NCBI GenBank assembly: GCA_022574185.1
Contig: JACZSM010000022.1
Span: 1 to 40,058, forward strand
Length of the DNA stretch: 40,058 bases
Source: Pseudomonadota bacterium
Lineage (GTDB): Bacteria > Pseudomonadota > Gammaproteobacteria > Steroidobacterales > Woeseiaceae
Reading direction: 5' to 3'
Below, piece by piece: positions 1 through 8,252 of the stretch. The notes beneath the pieces were generated by a model. It had not been told where the DNA came from and ran no database searches. It saw only the letters and a list, made by a program, of their open reading frames with translations. Made by a program: the position numbers and the translations under genes. Every line of letters starts with the position of its first letter. Position 1 is the first letter of the stretch.

Positions 1-90
1 AGCGAGCCCCGTCAGAGTGAGAGTGCGAAAGTTCAACACAGCAATCCGCCGATTGCCAGTGGACACTGCTTGCGTATAGAGTACTTGCCC

Positions 91-972
91 ATGAAAACTT
101 TCCGAGACGCGGTCCGCAAACGGAACTTCGTTGTAACGGCAGAATGCTTCTTGAAGCCGGAAACAGATGCGGAGTCCATTCGCCACCAGGCCGACCTGTT
201 GCGTGGCTGTGTCGACGGCATCGTGTTGAGGGATAACCAATACGGTGCTTTGCACATGTCGACAATAGCGGCTGCTCGCTTGCTGCTCGACAACGAACTG
301 GATCCCATTGTGCAGCTCAGTTGCCGCAATCGAAATCGAATTGCCTTGCTGGCGGACCTGCTTGGTGCGGTGGCGCTGGGTGTAAGCAGCCTGTTGCTCG
401 TGCACGGCAATCGGGTGCCGAAAGCCATTGAGCCACGCCCAAAGGCCGTGCTCGATATGGATGCAGCAGAGCTCATTGCGATGGCGGCGTCTCTGGAGAC
501 GGATGCACGGCTAGGGTCAATCCCCGACTTGTTCATTGGCAGCACCATTACGCCGCACACGCCAAAGGCAAATTGGGTGCCGAGCAAACTCATCGAAAAA
601 ACGGATGCTGGCGCCCGGTTCCTGCTGGCGCACACGAGCATGGATATCGAGTTGTTGCGTGGCTATATGCAACACCTGATCGCGGCCAAATTGACTCGAC
701 GTGTATCAGTCATTGTAAGCACCGCCATCCTGACGTCCGCGGACGACGCAAGATGGCTACGCGACAATCGCCCCAATGTCCTGATTCCGGACTCGGTCGT
801 ACAGAGACTTGACAGGGCCGGCGATCCGCGGGCGGAAGGACTCGCGATCTGCGCCGAGCAACTCACGCAACTCGCCGCAATTCCAGGCGTATCCGGCGCC
901 AATATTATCGCGTCGACAGACCTTGGCATGATTCCAGAGGCTATTGACGCGGCTGATCTGGGCGAGGTGTAA
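91..972 (+). CDS. Methylenetetrahydrofolate reductase family protein (short form)
   Basis: Predicted flavin-dependent reductase of the MTHFR superfamily, which turns 5,10-methylene-THF into 5-methyl-THF for methionine synthesis. The 293-residue protein has the family start (MKTFRDAVRKRNFVVTAE), with a Glu in the first beta strand where MTHFRs carry the catalytic Glu. It then shows alternating strand-helix units of a TIM barrel, including LLLVHGNR and a C-terminal GANIIASTD strand. I chose ATG at 91 because it gives the normal N-terminus. The frame is open back to base 1, and a TTG at 70 is also possible. A different frame ends in TAG at 77-79, which could be the tail of an upstream gene. The next gene starts 6 nt downstream. 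The family is diverse, so the exact substrate is less certain than the fold. A homocysteine methyltransferase 2.6 kb downstream fits a methyl-transfer role. Confidence 0.75.
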   Translation: MKTFRDAVRKRNFVVTAECFLKPETDAESIRHQADLLRGCVDGIVLRDNQYGALHMSTIAAARLLLDNELDPIVQLSCRNRNRIALLADLLGAVALGVSSLLLVHGNRVPKAIEPRPKAVLDMDAAELIAMAASLETDARLGSIPDLFIGSTITPHTPKANWVPSKLIEKTDAGARFLLAHTSMDIELLRGYMQHLIAAKLTRRVSVIVSTAILTSADDARWLRDNRPNVLIPDSVVQRLDRAGDPRAEGLAICAEQLTQLAAIPGVSGANIIASTDLGMIPEAIDAADLGEV

Positions 973-978
973 AACTCA

Positions 979-2955
979 GTGAGCAGTCCAAATGGGTCAA
1001 GGCAGGCGATCAAGGATATTTTTCGCCTGATCAACTCCGGGCAGATCGAACTTGCTGAAAAAAGTTGCCGCGCGCATCTCGAGAAAAATTCCGACGATAT
1101 TAATGTTCTCGGACTTTTGGGCGCCGTGCTGTTGAAACTGGGGCAAACTGAGGACGCGAAGCCAATTCTCGAAAAAGCCATACGGCTCGAGCCGGCATTC
1201 GCGAAACCCTACGAAGATCTGGGCATGCTTTACCTCAATCTGGACGAGCCAAAAACCGCGCTCCGATATTTTGAGGATGCGATCCGCCTCGATGGCAGCC
1301 AGGCGAGTGCCTATTCGGGCCTGGCAAACGCGTTCAAACGTCTTGGCAAGGACGAACAGGCAGACGCCGCACGGCAACAGTATCTGAAATTATCCCCTGT
1401 CGCGAAGGCACTTGCTGAAGCCAACAAGCTAGTGGCGAGTGGTGACATGACTCGCGCGGAGCAGATCTGTGAGAGAGAACTGAAGGAACACCCGACGAAT
1501 ACGGACGTCCTGCGCATGCTCGCCAGGATCGCATCCGAGGACGGGCGCTATGTGATCGCCGAGGGGGTGCTCAAGAGAATTGTCAAACTCGCTGCCAGTC
1601 ACTATCAGTCATACAGTGACCTGGGTGGATTTCTGGGTGAGCGTGGCCGCTTTCCGGAAGCTGTCGAAATGCTTGAGAAGGCCGTGGCGCTGGACGCCAC
1701 CGTGATCGCCAGCCAGCAGAGACTCGGCGACTTTCAGGCAATCCTCGGCAAATCTGCGGACGCGCTCGAAGTCTACGATACCGCCCTGCAGTTGGATCCG
1801 GGCTATCCGCCCGCGCTGGCCGGTCGCGGCCACATGCTGCGAATTCTGGGTCGCCGCGAAGACGCCGTAGATGCCTATGAAGCCTGTATTCGCGTGAGCC
1901 CGGCGTTCGGTGAATCCTGGTGGAGCCTTGCAAGCCTGAAAAGTTACCGTTTCTCCGTCGAGCAAATTAAGGAGATACGTGCCCGGTTGGACTCTTCCAC
2001 CCTGGACAAGAATTCAAGGATCAGTTTTCACTTCGCAATGGCCAGGGCCTGCGAGCACCGCGATGACTTCGACAACGCCTGGCAGAATTACGTGCTTGGA
2101 AATTCGCTGAAACGAGCACAGATTCAATACGATCCCGTGCAGTCGGAGATGTCGCATGACTCAATTATCAAGTTCTTTGGGCGCAATTTTCTCGATAGCG
2201 CGAAGGTGTCGGAATCAGATGGGCCGACACCGATATTCATCATAGGTATGCCGCGATCGGGATCGACCTTGCTGGAACAGATACTGGCCAGCCACAGCCA
2301 GGTTGAAGGGACCGGGGAACTGCCCTACATCGTCATGATGTCGGATGCGCTTGGCGGTCGGAATCCCGCTGGGAAGAAATACCCGGAAGTGCTTGCAGAA
2401 ATGAATGCCGATCAGATCGCGTCGCTCGGCAAGAGTTACATCTACCATTCGAAGACAAACCGGCCAGAGAATTTGCCGCGCTTTACTGACAAAATGCCGG
2501 CAAACTTTGCTCACGTTGGTCTTATCCATATAGCATTGCCGCACGCGAAAATAATCGATGCGCGTCGCCATCCCCTGGATACCTGCGTAGCTAACTTCCG
2601 GCAGGTATACGCACAGGGCAAGAATCAGACCTACGACCTTAACGAGTTCGCCGAATATTTTATGGACTATGTTCGAGTGATGAATCACTGGGACGAAGTC
2701 TTGCCGGGCCGTGTATTGAAAGTTCAGTATGAGGATGTGGTTGCGGACCTGGAGGGTCAGACGAGGCGGATGCTCGAGTATTGCGAATTGCCGTGGCAAG
2801 ACGGGTGCCTCAGTTTTCATCAAAGCAGCCGGCCCGTTAATACTGCCAGCGCAGATCAGGTTCGTCAGCCGATCTACAGTGATTCGGTGGCGTACTGGAA
2901 AAACTACGAGTCGCATCTCGCGGAAGTAAAAGAGATTCTCGCGCCGGTGCTGTAG
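979..2955 (+). CDS. TPR-repeat sulfotransferase
   Basis: Two-part protein of 658 residues. The first ~360 residues are tandem tetratricopeptide repeats, with recurring patterns such as LGLLGAVLLKLGQTEDAKP, for protein contacts. The rest is a sulfotransferase domain that would move sulfate from PAPS to an unknown acceptor. The 5'-phosphosulfate loop is PRSGSTLLEQ at about 425-434. The segment around RRHPLDTCVANFRQ (about 529-542) matches the 3'-phosphate-binding motif, but position 538 is Ala where Ser is usual. Start is GTG at 979 with GAGGTG about ten bases upstream. It follows the MTHFR-like gene by 6 nt, so the two are probably co-transcribed. It ends 1 nt from the convergent hydroxylase gene. 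The acceptor cannot be read from sequence. Confidence 0.85.
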   Translation: MSSPNGSRQAIKDIFRLINSGQIELAEKSCRAHLEKNSDDINVLGLLGAVLLKLGQTEDAKPILEKAIRLEPAFAKPYEDLGMLYLNLDEPKTALRYFEDAIRLDGSQASAYSGLANAFKRLGKDEQADAARQQYLKLSPVAKALAEANKLVASGDMTRAEQICERELKEHPTNTDVLRMLARIASEDGRYVIAEGVLKRIVKLAASHYQSYSDLGGFLGERGRFPEAVEMLEKAVALDATVIASQQRLGDFQAILGKSADALEVYDTALQLDPGYPPALAGRGHMLRILGRREDAVDAYEACIRVSPAFGESWWSLASLKSYRFSVEQIKEIRARLDSSTLDKNSRISFHFAMARACEHRDDFDNAWQNYVLGNSLKRAQIQYDPVQSEMSHDSIIKFFGRNFLDSAKVSESDGPTPIFIIGMPRSGSTLLEQILASHSQVEGTGELPYIVMMSDALGGRNPAGKKYPEVLAEMNADQIASLGKSYIYHSKTNRPENLPRFTDKMPANFAHVGLIHIALPHAKIIDARRHPLDTCVANFRQVYAQGKNQTYDLNEFAEYFMDYVRVMNHWDEVLPGRVLKVQYEDVVADLEGQTRRMLEYCELPWQDGCLSFHQSSRPVNTASADQVRQPIYSDSVAYWKNYESHLAEVKEILAPVL

Positions 2956-2956
2956 G

Positions 2957-3523
2957 CTATTTCTTATCCGCCTCGACCTGTTCTGGTGGCACGTAGTCGA
3001 AGATAAAGGTGATGCGGTCCTCGCTGCCTTTGTTCATGACCGAATGCATTTTCTGATTATTAATCTCGTAAGCTTCGCCGACTTTGAGCTGATGCGGCTG
3101 TCCGTCGATCATGAATCGCACGCGTGGGTTGGTCGTAATCGGCACATGAATTCGATGGCCGCGGTGAAACGACTGATGACGATCAACGTGTGGTGTGATC
3201 TTCTTGCCAGCGAGGAGTTTAGCCGCCATCGCACGAATAACGGTGCCGCCCGGTGGGTACAGCCGTGAAATGATATCGTTCATCAGTGGCAGCGCAACGT
3301 CCGACAAGCGTGGCCACCCCGGTTCCTGGCTGACAACGATTTCGGGCCAGCGCTCAATATCCACGAACACGAGCACGATGGACTCCGTGTCATGGTGAAC
3401 CTCGTACTCTTCCTGGCGATACTTGTCTTCTTTCCATGCGGCATCGTCCTGCGCAAGTATCGCGTCTCGCAAAGCCGCACAGTCAACTGGACCGAGCTCG
3501 CGCAGAGTGGTGTCAATATTCAT
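2957..3523 (-). CDS. Aspartyl/asparaginyl beta-hydroxylase family protein
   Basis: Predicted Fe(II)/2-oxoglutarate dioxygenase of the Asp/Asn beta-hydroxylase family (188 residues, one domain). The iron ligands fit H112-x-D114 (in ITPHVDRHQSFH) and H160 (in NQKMHSVMN), and R170 fits the 2-oxoglutarate carboxylate ligand. A double-stranded beta-helix core surrounds them (HRIHVPITTNPRVRFMIDG). No signal peptide is present, so it acts in the cytoplasm. The real substrate is unknown; relatives hydroxylate peptide Asp/Asn or free amino acids. ATG at 3523 is the only plausible start. It converges on the sulfotransferase and is divergent from mmuM across 112 bp. Confidence 0.85.
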   Translation of the reverse strand: MNIDTTLRELGPVDCAALRDAILAQDDAAWKEDKYRQEEYEVHHDTESIVLVFVDIERWPEIVVSQEPGWPRLSDVALPLMNDIISRLYPPGGTVIRAMAAKLLAGKKITPHVDRHQSFHRGHRIHVPITTNPRVRFMIDGQPHQLKVGEAYEINNQKMHSVMNKGSEDRITFIFDYVPPEQVEADKK

Positions 3524-3635
3524 TCAACGGCCTCGTCCTCATCGTAGCGGTGGATAATACCGCCATTACTAATGCCTGCCACGTTTTTCAATCTACTGGC
3601 GGCCGTTCGCGTGCAGACTGCGGTAATCTGTACGC

Positions 3636-4553
3636 GTGACTTTCGAGACACTACTCAACAGCAATGGGCCGATCCTGATTGACGGTGGCCTTGCGACACA
3701 GTGTGAGGCAATGGGCTGCTCCATTGGCGGAGATCTCTGGTCGGCCGAACTGTTGCAATCCAACCCGCGGGCATTGGTCGATGCACATCGCGCCTACCTG
3801 GATGCCGGTGCACGCATCATTATTTCGGCGAGTTACCAGGCGAGCAGAATTGGATTCATGTTACACGGCCTGACAGAGAAGCAGGCTGATGCGCTGATTG
3901 TTGCTTCTGTCGACCTTGCCGTGCAGGCGCGCGATGAGTACTTGCACGACAATCCCTCGTCAGACAGCCCACTGATCGCGGCCAGTATCGGTCCATATGG
4001 TGCGGTCATGCACGATGGAACCGAGTACACAGGCGCATATGACGTGTCCAGAAGCGAGCTTGAGGATTTTCATGGATTGCGGCTCGAGCTTCTCGATCAA
4101 AGCGATGCGGACTTGTTGGCCTGCGAGACCATTCCGTCGTTCGAAGAGGCACAGATACTTGCCGAGATGTTACGGGACGCGCGCAGCCATGCCTGGGTCA
4201 GCTTTTCCTGTCGCGACGAACTGTCCATCGGTGACGGTACCGCGGTAGCTGATGCAGTCAGCCTGTTTCGCGATCACCCTCGCGTACTGGCAGTTGGAAT
4301 TAATTGCACGGCACCGCAATTTACGCTGTCGCTTATCAATACGATCAAAACATCGGTTCCCGACCGCTCAATTGTGGTCTATCCGAATTCAGGTGAACGC
4401 TATGACGCTGCGAGTAATACGTGGTCAGGCAACGTTACGACAGACGACTGGGCCCGCTCGGCGAGGCAATGGGCCGACGCTGGCGCGACCCTCATCGGTG
4501 GTTGCTGCCGCACTGGCCCTGCACAGATCAGGGCGATCGCCAACGTTCTTTGA
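3636..4553 (+). CDS. mmuM: Homocysteine S-methyltransferase
   Basis: Predicted zinc-dependent methyltransferase making methionine from homocysteine, with S-methylmethionine or a related methyl sulfonium as likely donor (MmuM/YagD type). The 305 residues give a complete barrel: ILIDGGLATQCEAMG near the N-terminus, the SASYQAS strand, GINCTAP at 221-227 and IGGCCRTGP at 287-295. The zinc ligands are therefore C224, C290 and C291. The start is GTG at 3636 because no upstream start in frame gives a better N-terminus. The gene stands alone between two minus-strand genes, and no S-methylmethionine permease (mmuP) is visible. Other sulfonium or betaine-type donors remain possible. Confidence 0.88.
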   Translation: MTFETLLNSNGPILIDGGLATQCEAMGCSIGGDLWSAELLQSNPRALVDAHRAYLDAGARIIISASYQASRIGFMLHGLTEKQADALIVASVDLAVQARDEYLHDNPSSDSPLIAASIGPYGAVMHDGTEYTGAYDVSRSELEDFHGLRLELLDQSDADLLACETIPSFEEAQILAEMLRDARSHAWVSFSCRDELSIGDGTAVADAVSLFRDHPRVLAVGINCTAPQFTLSLINTIKTSVPDRSIVVYPNSGERYDAASNTWSGNVTTDDWARSARQWADAGATLIGGCCRTGPAQIRAIANVL

Positions 4554-4578
4554 GTACTGTATGGCAGAGCCCTTACTT

Positions 4579-5322
4579 CTATCGACGTCGGACGTTGGCA
4601 AAGCAGTTTAACGTCAGTCGGCCTTGCGAAAAATCCGTCGCAAGCAGCTCAGGCGAGGCGATGCTCGCACTGTGGGGCAGGTCACCAGAGTAGAAGATCA
4701 AACGATTGAATCGCGCCGGGACGCTGGCGACCAGCTCGGCAATTTCATTGGATTCAGTCATGTAGCAGGCGGGCTCGCGAAAGGTCGCAAAATGTTCCTG
4801 CAGAAAAGCCAGGCCCTTTGCAGGATCGTCTAGCTCGGCGGCGGTGGCCTGCTCCATGAGCTTGCGATCCTTCCAGCGATAAAATCCGGTACCGCCCAAT
4901 TCCTCATTCTTGAACAGGTACACCAATGCAGCATAGTTGAAGCGGTCTATCCGATCTCTCGGGTCAACATGGCAAATGCGTTGCAGATTGGATAGTTGAT
5001 GCGGTTGCATCGTGGCCATCGACAAATTGGCCGACAATTTCATGCCGCCTTTCAGAAATGCAAAGAGCTTGCTCATCTCGAAACGTATGAATCGATAGAC
5101 TTCGGTCATCGCATCGTCTTTGATGTCGAGCAGCAGGCCAGGATAGCCGCGCTCCGGCATTGAGAAATTGCCGGCATGGCGGCAAGCGAACTCGACGATC
5201 TCGTTAGGGTTCTGCAGGAAATTATCGACGATGACGCAGTCCTCGTCTGCGGTTATCGGTTGCCGCCGAATTTCTGCGTTCGAATTAATTCTAATTAGCG
5301 GTAAGGCCTCCACAATATCCAC
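4579..5322 (-). CDS. DUF6445-type protein, putative Fe(II)/2OG oxygenase fold
   Basis: A 247-residue protein resembling the DUF6445 family, whose function I do not know. It shows an HxD...H...R arrangement: H118-x-D120 in ICHVDPRDR, H217 in GDLPHSAS and R235 in GRLTLNCF. The spacing fits the facial triad and 2-oxoglutarate Arg of a dioxygenase. From memory, relatives occur beside flavin halogenases and TonB receptors in other proteobacteria, but none is seen here. Start is GTG at 5322, since no ATG lies nearby in frame. It converges on mmuM with a 25-nt gap and is divergent from the FAD oxidoreductase. The dioxygenase reading is an inference from residue spacing. Confidence 0.6.
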   Translation of the reverse strand: MDIVEALPLIRINSNAEIRRQPITADEDCVIVDNFLQNPNEIVEFACRHAGNFSMPERGYPGLLLDIKDDAMTEVYRFIRFEMSKLFAFLKGGMKLSANLSMATMQPHQLSNLQRICHVDPRDRIDRFNYAALVYLFKNEELGGTGFYRWKDRKLMEQATAAELDDPAKGLAFLQEHFATFREPACYMTESNEIAELVASVPARFNRLIFYSGDLPHSASIASPELLATDFSQGRLTLNCFANVRRR

Positions 5323-5394
5323 TTTTGAGCATACTCTTAGGTAGATTTGCGACTCTACCGAACCTTGCCGATGTTGTCATCGGCGGTACACGCT

Positions 5395-6666
5395 ATGTCC
5401 TATCCCGACAGTTATTATGCGGCGACCGCGGTCGGCGCTGTTGAGCATCCACGGCTATCGGAGTCGATCCGTGCCGATGTGTGCGTCATCGGCGGCGGAT
5501 TCACCGGCTTGTCGGCCGCATTGAATCTTGCCGAGCAGGGCATGAACGTTGTATTGCTCGAGGCTGAGCGCGTTGCATTCGGTGCGTCGGGACGCAATGG
5601 TGGGCTCATCGGCAGCGGTCAGCGTATGGGCCCCGTCGATATGGAAGAGAAATTCGGGCTCGAGCGATCGCGACAATTCTGGGATTTTGCCGAGGCCGCG
5701 AAGACGGAGATTCGTGAGCGCGTTGCGAAGCACGAGATAGCCTGCGATCTGTGCGACGGTCAACTCGAAGGCATACACAAAAAACGCGACGCGGGTTGGC
5801 CCGAACAGTACGCAAGGGCACTGGCCGAGCGCTACGACTACCCGCACATCCGCGCACTGGACCGTGAGGAGACCAGGAGTCTTGTCGCGACTGATGATTT
5901 TGTGGCGGGCATCTATGATTCTCAGGCGATGACGGTGCACCCGCTGAACTATGCACTCGGACTTGCACGCGCGGCAGCGGACGCCGGTGTACGACTCTAC
6001 GAGAACTCCAGGGTAAGCGGCTATTCGCAATCCGATCCGGCAACGATTAGCACGGCGGGTGGTTCTGTGAAAGCGTCTTTTATCGTGCTCGCCTGTAATG
6101 GTTACCTGGACAAACTTGAGCCGCGGGTCGCCAGCAAGATCATGCCGATCAATAATTTCCTGATCGCAACGGAACCACTCGGCGCGGAACGCGCGAAAAA
6201 ACTGATCGCCGGACGCTTTGGAATTCATGACACACGCTTCGTCGTCAACTATTTTCGCCTCAGCGACGATAACCGCCTGCTGTTTGGAGGCGGTGAAAAC
6301 TATCGCCGAGGATTTCCGCAAGACATCGCGGGCTTCGTGCGACCCTTCATGCTGGCCTTGTTTCCGCAGCTTGGGGATATTGGCATCGATTACGCATGGG
6401 GAGGCACATTGTCGGTGACAGTGAATCGATTGCCGCACGTCGGTCGGTTAGAACCAAACCTGTACTTCGCGCAGGGGTTTTCCGGGCACGGTATCACGAC
6501 AGGCAGTTTCGCTGGCAAGGTCATTGCCGAGGCCATCGCCGGTATGGCGTCGAGGTTCGATGTGTTTGCGACATTGCCGATACACACATTTCCCGGCGGG
6601 ACGTTATTGCGCTACCCGGGCATGGTGCTGGGCATGCTGTACTATTCAATCAAAGACAGGTTGTAG
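5395..6666 (+). CDS. FAD-dependent oxidoreductase (DAO family, PuuB-like)
   Basis: Predicted flavoprotein oxidase or dehydrogenase of the D-amino-acid oxidase/glycine oxidase fold, resembling gamma-glutamylputrescine oxidase PuuB. The N-terminus (SYPDSYYAATAVG) and FAD fingerprint (VCVIGGGFTGLSAALNLAE; glycines 33-35 and 38) match that group. GASGRNGG at 63-70 is also typical, as is the late FAD-contact segment FAQGFSGHGIT. The 423-residue length is normal. I take ATG at 5395 because it gives the usual N-terminus; ATG at 5371 would add eight residues. It is the first gene of a four-gene operon, 29 nt before the CurA-like gene. No other putrescine-pathway gene is nearby, so the substrate is only called an amine or amino acid. 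Confidence 0.82.
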   Translation: MSYPDSYYAATAVGAVEHPRLSESIRADVCVIGGGFTGLSAALNLAEQGMNVVLLEAERVAFGASGRNGGLIGSGQRMGPVDMEEKFGLERSRQFWDFAEAAKTEIRERVAKHEIACDLCDGQLEGIHKKRDAGWPEQYARALAERYDYPHIRALDREETRSLVATDDFVAGIYDSQAMTVHPLNYALGLARAAADAGVRLYENSRVSGYSQSDPATISTAGGSVKASFIVLACNGYLDKLEPRVASKIMPINNFLIATEPLGAERAKKLIAGRFGIHDTRFVVNYFRLSDDNRLLFGGGENYRRGFPQDIAGFVRPFMLALFPQLGDIGIDYAWGGTLSVTVNRLPHVGRLEPNLYFAQGFSGHGITTGSFAGKVIAEAIAGMASRFDVFATLPIHTFPGGTLLRYPGMVLGMLYYSIKDRL

Positions 6667-6695
6667 CGATAGCGATTCTTCGAGAGCAGGTTCCT

Positions 6696-7703
6696 ATGAT
6701 TAACAAACAAATTCGCCTGGTGAGCCGCCCATCGGGTTGGGTGACGGCCGAAAATTTCGAAACTACAGAGGAAGAAGTGCCGGAACCGGCCGACGGCCAG
6801 GTACTCGTGCGAAATATTTTCATGTCAGTCGACCCCTATATGCGCGGCCGCATGAACGACGTCAAATCGTATGTGCCGCCTTTCGGCATCGGCGATGTCC
6901 TGCAAGCGAGCGTCATCGGTCAGGTTGTTGCCAGCGAATTCAGCATCTATGAGGAGGGCGACTATGTCATGGGCATGCTCGGCTGGGAAAATTACTCGAT
7001 ATGCGATGGCAGACAACTGCGCAAACTTACGCCGGGGACGGAACCGCTATCGTGGCATCTGGGCATCCTGGGAATGCCGGGAATGACGGCCTACGTCGGC
7101 CTCATGGAAATTGCCGGGGCGAACTCCGGCGATACTGTTTTTGTTTCGGCTGCATCCGGGGCGGTCGGCAGTGTCGTCGGGCAGTTGGCCAAAATTCACG
7201 GCTGCCGTGTAACCGGATGTGCGGGCTCAGATGAAAAGGTTGGATTGCTGACCGAGGAATTCGGTTACGACGCAGCGTTCAACTACCGGGCCAGCAAGGC
7301 GCTGCATCAAAGTATCAGGGAGATTTGTCCTGACGGCATCGACGTGAGTTTTGAAAACGTCGGTGGCGAAATTTTCGAGGCCGTGTTGTGGAACATGCAC
7401 GACTATGGTCGTGTTGCGCTCTGCGGGATGATCGCGCATTACAACGATGAGGAACCGCAGCCCGGGCCACGAGGCATGATGCTCATCGTTGGTCGACGGT
7501 TGACGATTCGCGGCTTTATCGTGACCGATCATCCGGATATCTGCGAGGAGTACATTGCCAAAGCGGTTGACTGGATCAAGGAAGGCAAGCTCAAGTACCG
7601 TGAAACCGTTGCCGAAGGTATCGAAAACGCGCCAGGTGCATTTATCGATATGCTCAAGGGCAAGAACACGGGTAAACAAATCGTGCAACTCGCCGACGTT
7701 TGA
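6696..7703 (+). CDS. NADP-dependent medium-chain oxidoreductase (CurA/LTB4DH-like)
   Basis: Predicted zinc-independent NADPH-dependent alkene reductase of the medium-chain superfamily, reducing the C=C bond of alpha,beta-unsaturated carbonyls. Family marks in the 335-residue product are SVDPYMRGRM at 44-53, the nucleotide-binding loop SAASGAVGSVVGQLAK at 151-166 and the late segment KGKNTGKQIVQ. The frame stays open upstream to 6396, but that part overlaps the previous gene and has no homology. ATG at 6696 gives the standard N-terminus (MINKQIRLVSRP). It lies 17 nt before def. A role in removing reactive aldehydes or enones is plausible. Confidence 0.88.
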   Translation: MINKQIRLVSRPSGWVTAENFETTEEEVPEPADGQVLVRNIFMSVDPYMRGRMNDVKSYVPPFGIGDVLQASVIGQVVASEFSIYEEGDYVMGMLGWENYSICDGRQLRKLTPGTEPLSWHLGILGMPGMTAYVGLMEIAGANSGDTVFVSAASGAVGSVVGQLAKIHGCRVTGCAGSDEKVGLLTEEFGYDAAFNYRASKALHQSIREICPDGIDVSFENVGGEIFEAVLWNMHDYGRVALCGMIAHYNDEEPQPGPRGMMLIVGRRLTIRGFIVTDHPDICEEYIAKAVDWIKEGKLKYRETVAEGIENAPGAFIDMLKGKNTGKQIVQLADV

Positions 7704-7720
7704 GTTAGCGATATCTGTAA

Positions 7721-8245
7721 ATGGCTGTCCGATCCATCCTGCGCATTGGCGATCCACGGTTACGACAGGTTGCCGAGCCTGTTGATGCCTATGACACGCC
7801 GGACCTGCACGAGCTGATCGAGGACATGTTCGACACGATGGCTGCCGCCGATGGCGCCGGCCTGGCGGCAACACAAATTGGCGTGATCAAGCAAGTCATG
7901 ATTTTTGGTGTTGAGTCGACACCACGGTATCCGGATATTGAGCCTGTGCCGACGACGGTGCTGATCAATCCGGAATTTTCGGTGCTCAGCGACGAGATCG
8001 CCGGATTCTGGGAGGGCTGCCTGTCGGTGCCCGGCATGCGGGGCTACGTTGAACGACCGGCACGTATTCGCTATAGCGGTTACGACCAGTTTGGAAATCA
8101 CAATGAGTGCGATGCCGCGGGGTTCCATGCCATCGTGTTTCAGCACGAGTACGATCATCTGCAGGGCATTCTTTATCCGGATCGAATTGTCGAGCACGAC
8201 AAATTCGGTTTTACCGAGGAGTTGGCGGCGGCCGGCGAAATCTGA
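7721..8245 (+). CDS. def: Peptide deformylase
   Basis: Predicted Fe/Zn hydrolase that removes the N-formyl group from nascent proteins. All three signature motifs are intact in 174 residues: GAGLAATQIG (45-54), EGCLSVP (98-104, ligand C100) and QHEYDHLQG (141-149, ligands H142 and H146, catalytic E143). ATG at 7721 leads straight into the expected N-terminus (MAVRSILRIGDPRLR). No methionyl-tRNA formyltransferase (fmt) follows; the gene sits inside a redox operon. It may therefore be a second deformylase paralogue rather than the housekeeping def-fmt copy, which I would expect elsewhere. Confidence 0.95.
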   Translation: MAVRSILRIGDPRLRQVAEPVDAYDTPDLHELIEDMFDTMAAADGAGLAATQIGVIKQVMIFGVESTPRYPDIEPVPTTVLINPEFSVLSDEIAGFWEGCLSVPGMRGYVERPARIRYSGYDQFGNHNECDAAGFHAIVFQHEYDHLQGILYPDRIVEHDKFGFTEELAAAGEI

Positions 8246-8252
8246 GGGCATT

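Noticed and set aside
1..79. Possible end of an upstream gene (frame 2, stop TAG at 77-79)
   Set aside because: Only about 25 codons are visible and nothing is recognisable, so it is only noted.
5455..6438. Long antisense frame of 327 codons opposite the FAD oxidoreductase
   Set aside because: Composition is a shadow of the plus-strand gene, with no motifs or ribosome site.
5395..6666. Naming the FAD oxidoreductase puuB
   Set aside because: No other putrescine-utilisation gene is near, and this group is broad.
6396..6695. Upstream extension of the CurA-like reading frame
   Set aside because: It lies inside the FAD oxidoreductase gene in another frame; ATG at 6696 gives the family N-terminus.
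8049..8252. Upstream extension of the SDR frame within def
   Set aside because: No family similarity; ATG at 8253 has a good ribosome site and the normal SDR start.
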